64,000 bases of DNA, taken from contig QUBV01000008.1 of the NCBI GenBank assembly GCA_014338185.1, forward strand, positions 1-64,000, read 5' to 3'. The position numbers and the translations under genes are program-made. A model generated the notes under the pieces. The model saw only the letters and a program-made list of their open reading frames with translations. It had not been told where the DNA came from and searched no databases. This DNA comes from Lysobacterales bacterium. Its GTDB lineage: Bacteria > Pseudomonadota > Gammaproteobacteria > Xanthomonadales > Rhodanobacteraceae. Numbering within the stretch: the first letter of the stretch is position 1; every line of letters starts with the position of its first letter. Shown in pieces: positions 1 through 9,201 of the stretch.

Positions 1-600
1 GCTGCGCTCACGTCCCAGCCCGCGCCCGCGGCCGAACCGGCCACGTAGGTCTGGCCCGTGCCCAGGTTGTCGCTCAGCACCAGATTCGTCGCCAGCGCCA
101 CATCCGCCACGACTGCGGTGAGCGTGTAGGTGATGGTCTGGCCCGCAACGACACTGGTTCCGCTCGCAGGATTGGAGGCCTTGCTGACGGTGATCGTCGG
201 CGCAGTGGTCGGCGTGGAAACCGTGTCGGTATCGATGACAGGCGGTCCGCTCGGGGGCGTGCCCGTTGCAGTCGCCGTGTTGTCGACTTGGCCGTTGAGC
301 ACATCGGGTGCAGTCACGGTGTAGTTGACCGGGCCACAGGTCGCGGTCGCACCCGGTGCCAGCGTCGTCGGCGTGCAGGTGATCGCGCCGCCCAGCAGCG
401 GGTCATTGACACCGACGCCGGTCAGCGTGGTGTTGCCGCTGTTGAGTACGGTAAAGCTGTAGGTGATCGTGCTGCCCTGCCCATACGGACCGGTCGACGT
501 AACGCTCTTGGTCAGCGTCAGCGCCGCGCTCGTCGCTGGCAGCGTCACCACCGCACTGTCGCTGTCGCTCACCGCAGGTCCGCTCGGCGGCGTGCCGCTC
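1..600 (-). pseudogene. 3' continuation of the broken DUF11-repeat gene, out of frame
   Basis: Read leftward, this stretch has an open frame from about 600 to the window edge. It encodes further DUF11-type repeat sequence: pieces such as LTLTKSVTSTGPYG, TYSFTVLNSGNTTLTGV, NDPLLGG and ATGTPPSGPPV are clearly of the same kind as the repeats upstream. The frame is shifted relative to the ORF that ends at 569, so the two pieces belonged to one gene. The junction lies near 598-612, where the upstream frame reads VTQGDIDGNGG and then turns to arginine-rich nonsense. The repeat spacing suggests a few codons were also lost. The true C-terminus is outside the window. A sequencing or assembly error in repetitive DNA cannot be excluded. 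Confidence 0.65.
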
Positions 601-3600
601 GACCGCCGTTGCCGTCGATGTCGCCCTGCGTCACCGTGTAGCTGTTGCCCGTGCAGCTCAGGCTCGCCGTCGCACCCGGCGCCAGGCTCGCGATCGGCGT
701 GCACACCAGGCTCCCAAGCAGCGGATCGCTCACGTTCACGTTGGTCAACGTCACGTTGCCCGTGTTCTCCACCGAGAACGTGTACGTGATCACGTCACCC
801 GCTTGCGTCACGCTCGCCGGGCTCGCGCTCTTGGTCAGCGTCAGCGCCGTCAGCGTCAGCGCCGGGTTGGGGACCAGTACCGTCGCACTGCCCTGGATCG
901 GGTTTGGTGTCTGCGGGCTGGAGGCGGAGGCGGTATTGACGAGCTGGCCGGTGGCGCCGGCATCGACCGTAACTTGGTAGGTCACGGTCATGGACTGGCC
1001 GGGCCCGAGCGCGAACTTGTCGCCCGCGGTGACCAGCGTGGACGGCACGCCGCTGCTCAGGTCGGGATTCGCGCCGGCGGGGACGTTGTCCCTGGTGGCC
1101 GGCGTGGTGGCGGCGTTGTGGCAGGTGAAGCGCACATTGTCGAAGTACACGTATCGGGTGTTGCTGTCACCACCCGTGCCGGTGATGTTGAAGCGAATGC
1201 GGGTATCGGCGGCAATTTCCGCTCCGGACAGCGTGTAGTTGACCGTGCCGGAAGTGCCCTGGTTGCTGATGTTGAACACACCCAACGGTGCGCGCTGCGT
1301 GTTGCCTGTATAGAGGAACGCGCTGACCGCACGGTCGCCGGCAGCGGCGCCCAACTGGTTGTTGTAGTCGTAACTGAGCGTGACCGACTCGGCGGCGGAG
1401 CATGCTGCCGAGGTCAGATCAGCTTCGCGGTAGATGAAACGTGCGGTGTTCTGCGGGCGGATACGCAGGCAGTTGCCCGCCGTGCAGGCCGCATTGGCCA
1501 CCACACGGATGCTGCCGTTGCTGACGCTGGGGTCGCTGTCGGTCTTGGTCCATGGCGAACCACTCCAGTTGATCGATCCGTTGCTGCCGTTGAAGGCGAT
1601 CGCGGGGAACTGGTCGAAGTAGTCGGCATCGATCAACACATGGCCGGTCGCAACCGTGCTCTGCGGCACATAGGTGGTGCCGGCGGCCAGCGGATCGTTG
1701 ACGACGAGATGGCTCTGGCGCGTGCTGCCATTGTTGGTGAGCGTGACCGTGTAGGTGACCGTGTCTCCCGGGCTGGCCATCGTCGGATTGGCCACCTTGC
1801 TGATGAGCAGGTTGGAAATGCCTACCGTGGCGGAGGCGTTGGCATTGAGCGGGCCACCCCCCGAGGTGCCACTGGCCTGGGCGTTGTTGATGCTGTCGCC
1901 GCCCGGCGCGGCCGTGGTGATGGCACTGAACACGATCGTCATCTGCTGGTTGGCGGCCATGTTCTGGCCGAGGTTCCAGCTGAGATTCGGACCGGGCATG
2001 CCGGTCGGATCGGCCGCCACCCCGGTGATGACACCACCGCCCGGCAGCGTGATGGTGGTGCTGCCGGCGACATAGGCCCAGTTGGCGGGCAAGGTGTCCG
2101 TCACGTTGACGCCACTGACCGCATCGCTGTAGGTGTGGACCGTGAGCGTGAACTGCGAGGTCTGGCCGGCCGCATCGGGTATCGCGTTGGGGCTGGCCGT
2201 CTTGGCCAGCAGCAAGGCTGGCAGCGGCGTGACACTCACATCGGTGTCGGCCGTGCCGCTGACCGTCTGGTCAGGGTCGTCGGGGAAGGTCAGCGAACCA
2301 TGGCTGATGCTCACCACGTTGGTGATGGTGCCGCCGCCAAAGCCGGGGTCGATGGTCGCGCGATACTTGAGAATCACGCCCTGGCCCGGCAGCAGGGTGC
2401 CGCCCTGCACGGTCGGTGGCGGCACACCGCCCGTGGCGCCGTTGCCTACGCGGAAGTACAAGGTGCCGTTGGGGCCGTCCCCGGCCACGAACTCGGCGAT
2501 GTCGGCATCGGTCGCGTCCGTCTTGGATCCGACATGACTCGGGTCGCCATCGTCCTGCAGGATCTGGATGCTGCCGGGCACATAGGTCAGGCCAGCCGGG
2601 ATCGGGTCGCTGGCCACGGTGCGGATCGCGCCGTCCAGACCTTGGTTGTGGAAGTCGATCGTGTACTCGATGATGTCGCCCGGGTGCAGGTCCGGTCCTG
2701 GCGAGCCGCCAACCTTGACCGCGGTCTTTTCCAGCGTCGGCACCACCTCGGGGCGATACAGGTCCGACACGAACACCAGCGCGTGCGGGAAATACACGTC
2801 GCCCGTGGACGTGAACGAAAGGTCCACCGTCGTGGCATTGTTGGCCACGTGCGGCTTGCCGAGGTTGGCCGGTATGTTGGAGATGTCGACCAACTTGAGG
2901 TCGAGCGCGAACTGGTTGACGTAATTCGGGTCCTTGGCGGTGAACAGCGTACCCAGGCGCGCGATGCGGCTGTTCCAGAAGTTGCCGATCGGGCTCTGTG
3001 CGTCACTGAGCGCACCGGGGCTGACCGCGCCCGCACCACCCAGCAGGAACTGGTCTCCGCCGATGCCGTCATCGCCTTCCCACACCAGCGCGCCCATGTA
3101 GGCGTCGAAGTTGCCGATCGGCGGCGTGAGCAGCCCGCTGACCGAGATGGGCTGCGTGTTGTTGTTGACGGTGCCGCCATCGCCGTCGAACACCATCAGC
3201 CGGCGGAACGGCTTGCCCGCGTTCTCGTAGACGACGATCAGACCCCAACCGCCGTAGAAACCCAGGCCGTCGTTGCCGGTCAATGCGGTGAGGCCACCGA
3301 CGTAGTAGTCGCCGTTGCCGGCGGACTGGATCAGTGTGGTGACATTGGCGAACGCGGTGTAGGGCCGGCTCGCGGCTGCTCCCTGCCCGGTGAAGGTGTA
3401 GACATCTGCCGCATCGGCAGTGATGGCTTGGTAGCTGGTTCCACCCGGCTGGCGCAGATAAACCGTCTCACGCGCCGTTGCAGCTGCACCGGTCGTGGCA
3501 GCGCGCCCACCCCAATACAGCCCCGCCGACAGCACCGTACTGCCCGCCGGCAGCGACAGGGTGGCGCGCGAGGAATTGCGATACAAAGTCCAGCCACCCA

Positions 3601-3910
3601 CGCCGGTGGCCGGCAGGTTGGCGTTGTCGATGTTGACGTAGCCCATCGCGCGGTTGTTGTCCGCCGTGACGGTTCCCGCCTGTGCCTGGGCGCAGTTGTT
3701 CGGGGAGTTGTTGGTACAGGTCAGCAGCGTGTTGCCGATCATCTCGACATCGCCGGTGGTGTTGACGCTGTAGCGCTGGGCCAGCTGGGCCGAGGCCAGC
3801 AGCGGCGCCAGCAACAGCAGCAGCACCGCGCACCACGACAGGCCGCGCTGGATGCCGCGCGGCCGCACGCCCGGTTGGTGGGAGGACATGGTTGGCGTGT
3901 TCGATGACAT
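569..3910 (-). CDS. Secreted DUF11-repeat surface protein (frameshifted at its 3' end)
   Basis: About 1113 residues remain before the frameshift. The chosen start gives a basic N-terminus and a hydrophobic signal peptide (CAVLLLLLAPLLASA) before QLAQRYSV; a GGGA sequence lies about 8 bases upstream. The longer upstream frame adds an unlikely N-terminal extension. The N-terminal third is a beta-rich exported domain (GLYWGGRA, GFYGGWGLIVVYENAG). Several DUF11-like repeats follow, marked by K-(S/T)-A-x-P, GDxITYTxxxxN and DPLLxG motifs. A beta-sandwich-like insert of about 150 residues, rich in aromatic residues and containing cysteines, lies between repeats. DUF11 proteins are usually large cell-surface or secreted proteins, often adhesin-like. 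The final codons after GDIDGNGG are an artefact of the frameshift. No specific ligand can be named. Confidence 0.8.
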   Translation of the reverse strand: MSSNTPTMSSHQPGVRPRGIQRGLSWCAVLLLLLAPLLASAQLAQRYSVNTTGDVEMIGNTLLTCTNNSPNNCAQAQAGTVTADNNRAMGYVNIDNANLPATGVGGWTLYRNSSRATLSLPAGSTVLSAGLYWGGRAATTGAAATARETVYLRQPGGTSYQAITADAADVYTFTGQGAAASRPYTAFANVTTLIQSAGNGDYYVGGLTALTGNDGLGFYGGWGLIVVYENAGKPFRRLMVFDGDGGTVNNNTQPISVSGLLTPPIGNFDAYMGALVWEGDDGIGGDQFLLGGAGAVSPGALSDAQSPIGNFWNSRIARLGTLFTAKDPNYVNQFALDLKLVDISNIPANLGKPHVANNATTVDLSFTSTGDVYFPHALVFVSDLYRPEVVPTLEKTAVKVGGSPGPDLHPGDIIEYTIDFHNQGLDGAIRTVASDPIPAGLTYVPGSIQILQDDGDPSHVGSKTDATDADIAEFVAGDGPNGTLYFRVGNGATGGVPPPTVQGGTLLPGQGVILKYRATIDPGFGGGTITNVVSISHGSLTFPDDPDQTVSGTADTDVSVTPLPALLLAKTASPNAIPDAAGQTSQFTLTVHTYSDAVSGVNVTDTLPANWAYVAGSTTITLPGGGVITGVAADPTGMPGPNLSWNLGQNMAANQQMTIVFSAITTAAPGGDSINNAQASGTSGGGPLNANASATVGISNLLISKVANPTMASPGDTVTYTVTLTNNGSTRQSHLVVNDPLAAGTTYVPQSTVATGHVLIDADYFDQFPAIAFNGSNGSINWSGSPWTKTDSDPSVSNGSIRVVANAACTAGNCLRIRPQNTARFIYREADLTSAACSAAESVTLSYDYNNQLGAAAGDRAVSAFLYTGNTQRAPLGVFNISNQGTSGTVNYTLSGAEIAADTRIRFNITGTGGDSNTRYVYFDNVRFTCHNAATTPATRDNVPAGANPDLSSGVPSTLVTAGDKFALGPGQSMTVTYQVTVDAGATGQLVNTASASSPQTPNPIQGSATVLVPNPALTLTALTLTKSASPASVTQAGDVITYTFSVENTGNVTLTNVNVSDPLLGSLVCTPIASLAPGATASLSCTGNSYTVTQGDIDGNGGRAARRRADLR

Positions 3911-4345
3911 GTGCTGATCCCGGATTGAATACGATGTGCCGACCGATGGCGGCAACGGCAACGCTGGCGACACGCACGTGGACGGGTGCCGCATCACCGC
4001 GGTACCCATGGCCATCCACGCCGGGTCTTGCCCCTGGAACGGCAGCTTAGCCAAGCGTGCTGACACACACTGTCAGATCCGGACAAGCGGCCGCAAACAA
4101 TTGTGACGGACCTCACGGTCCAGCTTCGCAAACCCTGATCCACGTCATTGCAGCATCGATGCATGTCCGTTTCGGGCATGCGCATTCAACATGCGGCAAT
4201 GCGAGAACCCGGACACCCTGCCGGGCGCATCCGGTATGGGATGGCCAAGCGTGACGCAGTGTCTGCAGCGACTGAGGCAAGTCTTGTGCCATGGGTGCGC
4301 CGGGGCGGGCGCGAGGGCCGCTGTCCACGGCCATCGCGCAGCGGT
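3911..4345. other. Intergenic region upstream of the DUF11 gene
   Basis: No gene could be supported here. It lies between the start of the leftward DUF11 gene and the stop codon of the leftward oxidoreductase gene, so it should hold the DUF11 promoter and the oxidoreductase 3' end. The only structure I see is the inverted repeat at 4060-4076 and a shorter GGACC-TCAC-GGTCC hairpin at 4108-4121. No convincing -35/-10 pair was found. Confidence 0.5.
4060..4076. repeat. Inverted repeat CTGACA-N5-TGTCAG
   Basis: Perfect 6-base arms with a 5-base CACAC spacer, about 150 bases upstream of the DUF11 gene start. The size and spacing fit either a dimeric-regulator operator or a small hairpin. There is no T-tract, so it is not an intrinsic terminator. 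Only one copy was noticed. Confidence 0.35.
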
Positions 4346-5929
4346 TCAGCGCAGGTCGGCGAGGACCACGCGCGCGGCGTTGTGCCCGGGCGCACCGGTC
4401 ACGCCGCCGCCGGGGTGGGTGCCGGCGCCGCACAGGTACAGGCCCGGCAGCGCGCCGCGATAGTTGGCCTGGCCAAGCATCGGTCGCGCGCTGAACAACT
4501 GGTTGAGCGACAACGCGCCGTGGAAGATGTCGCCGCCGATGAGGCCGAAGTCGCGTTCCAGGTCGAGCGGGGACTTGATCTGGCGGCCGAGCACGCTGGC
4601 CTTGAAGCCGGGTGCATGGCGCTCGACGGTGTCGAGCATGAGGTCGGCCACCTCTTCGCGATGCGCATCCCAGCTCGCGCCGTTGGGCAGCACCGGCGCG
4701 ACATGCTGGCAGAACAGGCTCGCCACATGCCGACCCTTGGGCGCGAGCGAGTCATCGAGCGTGGATGGAATGAGCATCTCGACGATCGGCTCACGCGACC
4801 AGCCGTATGCGCGCGCATCGAGGTAGGCGCGGTCCATGTAGGCCAGGCTCGGCGCGAGGATGATGCCGGCGGTCAGGTGGTCGCCCTCGCCCGGCAGCAC
4901 GCTGAAGCTGGGCAGGCGCTCGAGCGCGACGTTCATGCGGAAGGTGCCCGAGCCGCAGCGCCAGTACGCCATGCGCTCGCGGGTCGGCGCGGGCACGCGG
5001 TCGGGCGCGATCAGGCGCTCGTACAGCAGCTTGGGGTTGACGTTGGCCACGATCGCGCGCGCATGCAGCAGGTCGCTGTCGTCGCTCACCACGCCGACGG
5101 CGCGCCCGTTCTCGACCACGACCTCGCGCACGCCGCAGCCGGTGCGGATTTCCACGCCGGCCGCCTGCGCCGCCCTGGCCATGGCCTGGGTGATCGCGCC
5201 CATGCCGCCGATCGCGTGGCCCCATGCACCCTTGACGCCGTTGACCTCGCCGAACACGTGGTGCAGCAGCACGTAGGCGCTGCCCGGCGTGTACGGGCTG
5301 GCGTAGTTGCCGACCACACCGTCGAAGCCGAGCACGGCCTTGATCGGCTCGCTCTCGAACCAGCGGTCGAGGTACTCGGCCGCGGAGATCGTGAACAGGT
5401 CGAGCAGGTCGGTGCGCAAGGTTGCATCGAGCGCGCCCAGGCGCCGGCCGAGCCGGCCCGCGCGCACGAGTTCGGGCAGCGCCTTGAGCCAGCCGCCCTC
5501 GGTCACGTTGGGCGGCGGTTGCAACGCGAGCGCGCGCAGCACGTCGGCGATCGCGTCGAGGCGGCGTTCGTACCCCGCCAGCGCCTCGGCATCCTTGCGC
5601 GAGAATTTGGCGACCTCGGCCTGGGTGCGGCCGGCGCCGGTGAGCAGGTAGCTGCCGTCGGGGCGCGGCAGGAAATTGTTGGCCTTGCGCAGCACCACCT
5701 GCAAACCATGCTCGCGCAGCTTCAGGTCCTCGATGACCTTGGGCTGCAGCAGCGACACCGTGTAGGCCGCCACCGAATTGCGAAACCCTGGATGGAACTC
5801 CTCGGTCACGGCCGCGCCACCGACCACGCCGCGCCGTTCGAGCACGAGCACGCGCTTGCCGGCCTTGGCGAGATAGGCCGCGCACACCAGTCCGTTGTGG
5901 CCACCCCCGACGAGGATCGCGTCGTACAT
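4346..5929 (-). CDS. FAD-dependent oxidoreductase, PYROXD2/CrtI-like
   Basis: 527 residues. The N-terminus MYDAILVGGGHNGLVCAAYL followed by KRVLVLERR and GG is a Rossmann FAD-binding fold of the phytoene-desaturase/amine-oxidase superfamily. The C-terminal GLYLCGAGTHPGGGVTGAPG is the second dinucleotide signature and is typical of the PYROXD2-like branch. Nothing nearby suggests carotenoid synthesis, so a general redox role is more likely than phytoene desaturation. The frame extends 55 codons further upstream, but the chosen ATG begins exactly at the FAD fold and has GGAG about 9 bases before it. The substrate is unknown. It is divergent from the small HMA-like gene at 6122. Confidence 0.82.
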   Translation of the reverse strand: MYDAILVGGGHNGLVCAAYLAKAGKRVLVLERRGVVGGAAVTEEFHPGFRNSVAAYTVSLLQPKVIEDLKLREHGLQVVLRKANNFLPRPDGSYLLTGAGRTQAEVAKFSRKDAEALAGYERRLDAIADVLRALALQPPPNVTEGGWLKALPELVRAGRLGRRLGALDATLRTDLLDLFTISAAEYLDRWFESEPIKAVLGFDGVVGNYASPYTPGSAYVLLHHVFGEVNGVKGAWGHAIGGMGAITQAMARAAQAAGVEIRTGCGVREVVVENGRAVGVVSDDSDLLHARAIVANVNPKLLYERLIAPDRVPAPTRERMAYWRCGSGTFRMNVALERLPSFSVLPGEGDHLTAGIILAPSLAYMDRAYLDARAYGWSREPIVEMLIPSTLDDSLAPKGRHVASLFCQHVAPVLPNGASWDAHREEVADLMLDTVERHAPGFKASVLGRQIKSPLDLERDFGLIGGDIFHGALSLNQLFSARPMLGQANYRGALPGLYLCGAGTHPGGGVTGAPGHNAARVVLADLR

Positions 5930-6121
5930 TGCGGTCGGCTCCGATTGCGAGCGCGCGATGGTACATCCTCGTCCACCCCGCCCGCGCTGCCGCGCATCAC
6001 CCACGGCCGCCCTGACCGGGATCAAGGCGGCGCGACGCGTGCACCGCGAGGATGCGACGCCACGTCGCTGCGCCCGCTCGCGCACGCGCGGCACGTTCCT
6101 TCATCTGCCGGAGTCCTGTCC

Positions 6122-6361
6122 ATGTTGTTCGAAGTCCCCGCGATCCACAGCGCGCAATGCGTCACCACCATCACCAATGCGCTGCTGGCGCAGGATCTGG
6201 GCGCCAGCGTGGAGGTCAAGCTCGACCAGCGCCGCGTGCGCGTGGAAGGCAACCTGAGCACCGAGCAGGCACTGGCCGCGATCCGTGGCGCCGGTTTCGC
6301 CGCAGCCGAAGCCGCGCCGCACAGCGGCCCCGGCAGCACCTGCTGCGGCGGCTGCGCCTGA
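6122..6361 (+). CDS. Small HMA-like metal-binding protein with degenerate CxxC
   Basis: 79 residues with the beta-alpha-beta pattern of a heavy-metal-associated domain: FEVPAIHSAQCVTTITNAL, then ASVEVKLDQRRVRVEG, then TEQALAAIRGAGF. In the family the metal site is GMxCxxC. Here only the second cysteine (residue 13) remains and the first is Ser10. The C-terminus instead ends GPGSTCCGGCA, giving three extra cysteines. A copper-chaperone-like role is possible if the tail contributes ligands, but this is inference. The gene stands alone, converging with the transporter gene, with a GC-rich hairpin between them. Confidence 0.68.
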   Translation: MLFEVPAIHSAQCVTTITNALLAQDLGASVEVKLDQRRVRVEGNLSTEQALAAIRGAGFAAAEAAPHSGPGSTCCGGCA

Positions 6362-6369
6362 ACCATCGC

Positions 6370-6398
6370 GTCCGCGCCCGCGCACTGGGCGCGCGGAC
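6370..6398. terminator. Possible bidirectional hairpin between convergent genes
   Basis: GTCCGCGC at 6370-6377 pairs with GCGCGGAC at 6391-6398, between the stop codons of the HMA-like gene and the transporter gene. There is no T-tract on either strand, so termination is inferred from position only. Confidence 0.35.
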
Positions 6399-6407
6399 CG
6401 CGCCGGC

Positions 6408-7703
6408 TCAAGCCAACGCGTTCGCGCCGGCTGCGCGCAGCGTCACGCGGCGGGCCATGGGTACGCTCAGCACACCGAGCAGGCTCAAGGCGACCACATA
6501 CCACGCCGGCGCGAGCGGCGAGTGCAGCACCACGAGGCCGACCAGTTGCGGCGTGAGGCCGCCAAACACCGCATAGGCCACGTTGTAGGCAAAGGACACG
6601 CCCGAGTAGCGCACCGGCGCCGGGAACGCCTGCACCAGCAAGGTCGGGATCACGCCCACCACGCCCACGCAGAACCCGGCCAGTCCATACAGCAGCGGCA
6701 GCCGGGCCGGATCGCGGGCCACGCCCAGGTACAGCGCGAGCACGCTGGCGCCGAGCGCGGCGCAGCCGAACATGAGCGTGCGCGTGGCACCGATGCGATC
6801 GGCCGCGGCGCCGAATGCCACGCAGCCGATGGTGAGCGCGAGCGTGGCGATGCTGTTGGCATCGAGCGCCGCGCGCGCGGGAATGCCGTACAGGTTCTGC
6901 ATGAGGCTGGGCGTGAGCAGGATCACCACCACGATCGCCGCGGTCAGCACCCAGGTCAGCAGCATCGAACAGACCACCGCGCTGCGATGGCCCGCCAGCA
7001 CGCTGCGCAGCGGCAGGCCCTGCACCAGTTCGCGGCGGCGGCGCAGTTCCTCGAACACCGGCGTCTCGGCCAGCATGCGGCGCAGGAACACCGCGCCGAG
7101 CCCGAACACGCCACCGAGCAGGAACGGGACGCGCCAGCCCCAGTCGAGCACCTGCGCAGGCGTGAGCTCGCGGTTGACCGCACCGGCGATGAGTGATCCG
7201 AGCAGGATGCCCGCGGTGAGGCCGGCGGTGAGCGTGCCGCAGGCGATGCCCACGCGCCCCGCGGGCACGTGTTCGGCGACGAAGGTCCAGGCGCCGGGCA
7301 CCTCACCGCCGACCGCCGCGCCCTGCGCGATGCGCATGAGCAGCAACAGCAAAGGCGCGGCATGGCCGAGCGTGGCCCAGGTCGGCAGCAGTCCGATCGC
7401 GAGCGTGGGCAAGGCCATCAGCAGCACGCTGAGCATGAACATGCGCTTGCGCCCGCTGCGGTCGCCGAAGTGCGCCATCAGCACGCCGCCGAGCGGCCGG
7501 GCGAAGTAGCCGGCCGCGAACAAGCCATAGGTCTGGAACTGGCGCAGCCACTCGGGCGTGTCGGCCGGGAAGAACAACTGGCCGATCACGTTGGCGAAGA
7601 ACACGAAGATGATGAAGTCGTAGAACTCGAGCGCCCCGCCGAGCGAGGCCAGTGCGAGCGTGCGCAGGTCGCGCCGGCCGAGCGCCGGGGCCGGCGGGCT
7701 CAC
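6408..7703 (-). CDS. MFS transporter, metabolite:H+ symporter (MHS) type
   Basis: 431 residues, mostly hydrophobic, with about 12 membrane segments. The start LGGALEFYDFIIFVFFANVIG and the loop HFGDRSGRKRMFMLSV match the MHS branch of the major facilitator superfamily, whose members carry organic acids, betaines or related solutes. The start is a GTG overlapping the glutathione peroxidase stop codon as GTGA, so the two genes are probably translationally coupled. The frame continues upstream but only as an out-of-frame reading of the peroxidase gene. The substrate cannot be inferred from sequence or from its partner. Confidence 0.83.
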   Translation of the reverse strand: MSPPAPALGRRDLRTLALASLGGALEFYDFIIFVFFANVIGQLFFPADTPEWLRQFQTYGLFAAGYFARPLGGVLMAHFGDRSGRKRMFMLSVLLMALPTLAIGLLPTWATLGHAAPLLLLLMRIAQGAAVGGEVPGAWTFVAEHVPAGRVGIACGTLTAGLTAGILLGSLIAGAVNRELTPAQVLDWGWRVPFLLGGVFGLGAVFLRRMLAETPVFEELRRRRELVQGLPLRSVLAGHRSAVVCSMLLTWVLTAAIVVVILLTPSLMQNLYGIPARAALDANSIATLALTIGCVAFGAAADRIGATRTLMFGCAALGASVLALYLGVARDPARLPLLYGLAGFCVGVVGVIPTLLVQAFPAPVRYSGVSFAYNVAYAVFGGLTPQLVGLVVLHSPLAPAWYVVALSLLGVLSVPMARRVTLRAAGANALA

Positions 7704-8179
7704 AACATCGTCTCCAGCTCCTTGGCGATGCCGGCTGGTGTGTCGGTGGGCGCGTAGCGGCGGAGCACCTGCCCCTGCGAGTCGACCAGGAACTTGGTGA
7801 AGTTCCACTTGATCGCCTCGCTGCCGAGCAGCCCCCTGGCCTGCGCCTTGAGGTGGCGGTACAGCGGGTGGGCGTGGGCGCCGTTGACCTCGATCTTGGC
7901 GAACAGCGGGAAGGTCACGTCGTAGTTGAGCGCGCAGAACTGCTTGATCTCGGCCGCGTCGCCCGGCTCCTGGTGGCCGAACTGGTCGCAGGGAAAGCCC
8001 AGCACCACCAGCCCGCGCTTGCGGTAGTCGCGATACAGCTGCTCCAGCCCGGCGTATTGCGGCGTGAACCCGCACTTGGAGGCGACGTTGACGATCAGAA
8101 GGGTCTTGCCGCGATAGGCCGCCAGCGACTGCTGCTTGCCGTCGATGGTTTCGGCAGTGAAATCATGGACCGATGGCAT
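7700..8179 (-). CDS. Glutathione peroxidase family protein (Cys type)
   Basis: 159 residues, the normal length. Family signatures are VNVASKCGFTPQY with the peroxidatic Cys36, LGFPCDQFGHQEPG with the active-site Gln, and KWNFTKFLVD with the active-site Trp and Asn. Bacterial cysteine-type enzymes usually reduce lipid and organic hydroperoxides and often use thioredoxin rather than glutathione. A GGAG precedes the ATG. There is no signal peptide, so the protein should be cytoplasmic. It is the first gene of a two-gene unit with the transporter. Confidence 0.92.
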   Translation of the reverse strand: MPSVHDFTAETIDGKQQSLAAYRGKTLLIVNVASKCGFTPQYAGLEQLYRDYRKRGLVVLGFPCDQFGHQEPGDAAEIKQFCALNYDVTFPLFAKIEVNGAHAHPLYRHLKAQARGLLGSEAIKWNFTKFLVDSQGQVLRRYAPTDTPAGIAKELETML

Positions 8180-8270
8180 GTTCGCTCCGGGGGCTGGTCA
8201 ACGCCGGCACCGGCTGCGCGGCGGCGTCGCGGCGCAGTGTACTGCAGCGCGCGGCGGCGGCCGCCGGCGC

Positions 8271-9185
8271 TCAGCCGATGCGCTGCAGCAGCAGCGCCGG
8301 CGCACTGGCGCTGGCCGGCAGCAGATAGTGGTCCAGCAGCAGGAACGCGAACAGTGCCATCAGGTAGATGATCGAATAATTGAACACGCGCATCGCGTAG
8401 AACTCGTCGGGCGGGTTCATCAGGCGCACCGCGTACCACAGGAACGCGCCGCCGAGCACGAGCGCACCGCCGAGGTAGAACACGCCGCTCATGCCGGCCA
8501 GATACGGCAGCACGGTGATGACCACGAGCAGGATCGTGTAGAACAGCACGTGCCAGCGCGTGTAGACCACGCCATGGGTGACCGGCAGCATCGGGATCTG
8601 CGCGCGCGCGTAGTCGTCGCGACGAAAGATCGCCAGCGCCCAGAAGTGCGGCGGCGTCCAGATGAACACGATGAGGAACAGCAGCAGCGCGTGCGCGTGC
8701 ACCTCGCCGGTCACGGCCGACCAGCCCAGCACCGGCGGGATCGCGCCCGCGGCGCCGCCGATCACGATGTTCTGCGAGGTCGCGCGCTTGAGGAAGGCGG
8801 TGTAGATGATCGCGTAGCCGATCAGGCCGCAGAACGTGAGCACCGCGGTCAACAGGTTGTCGAACAGCACGAGGATGAGCATCGACAGCGCGCCGAGCGT
8901 GAGCGCGAACACCAGCACCTGGCGAGGCGTGAGCGCGCCGGTGGCCAGCGGCCGGTGCGAGGTGCGCGCCATCACCTTGTCGATGCGCTGGTCGATGAGA
9001 TGGTTGATCGCGGCCGCCGAGGAGGAAGCCAGCCAGATCCCGAGCGTGCCCGCGATCGCCTCCTGCAGCGGCGGCACGCCCGGCACCGCCAGCAGCATGC
9101 CGATCACCGCGGTGAACACGATCAGCGCGACGATGCGCGGCTTGGTGACCTCGAGGTATTGGCGCAGGAGCGAGGGGGAATTCAC
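8271..9185 (-). CDS. ctaB: Heme o synthase (protoheme IX farnesyltransferase)
   Basis: 304 residues and strongly hydrophobic, a UbiA-superfamily prenyltransferase. The first aspartate-rich site appears as [20 protein letters not shown] and the N-terminus reads [17 protein letters not shown], both diagnostic for CtaB/CyoE. It transfers a farnesyl group to heme b to make heme o in the inner membrane. It lies 16 bases after ctaA in the same direction, at the end of the oxidase cluster, so it supplies heme for the aa3 oxidase encoded by the same cluster. Confidence 0.95.
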   Translation of the reverse strand: MNSPSLLRQYLEVTKPRIVALIVFTAVIGMLLAVPGVPPLQEAIAGTLGIWLASSSAAAINHLIDQRIDKVMARTSHRPLATGALTPRQVLVFALTLGALSMLILVLFDNLLTAVLTFCGLIGYAIIYTAFLKRATSQNIVIGGAAGAIPPVLGWSAVTGEVHAHALLLFLIVFIWTPPHFWALAIFRRDDYARAQIPMLPVTHGVVYTRWHVLFYTILLVVITVLPYLAGMSGVFYLGGALVLGGAFLWYAVRLMNPPDEFYAMRVFNYSIIYLMALFAFLLLDHYLLPASASAPALLLQRIG

Positions 9186-9201
9186 CGGACCGGGTCCACG
9201 A

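Noticed and set aside
1-3900. Tandem repeats suggesting a CRISPR or minisatellite array
   Set aside because: The repetition is at protein level (DUF11 domains) with diverged DNA; there are no short identical repeats with spacers.
803-3907. Long rightward open frame opposite the DUF11 gene
   Set aside because: It is the antisense of a clear repeat protein; its translation is arginine- and glycine-rich with no family pattern, as expected in GC-rich DNA.
4346-5929. Carotenoid phytoene desaturase
   Set aside because: The C-terminal signature fits the PYROXD2-like branch and no crtB, crtE or other carotenoid gene is near.
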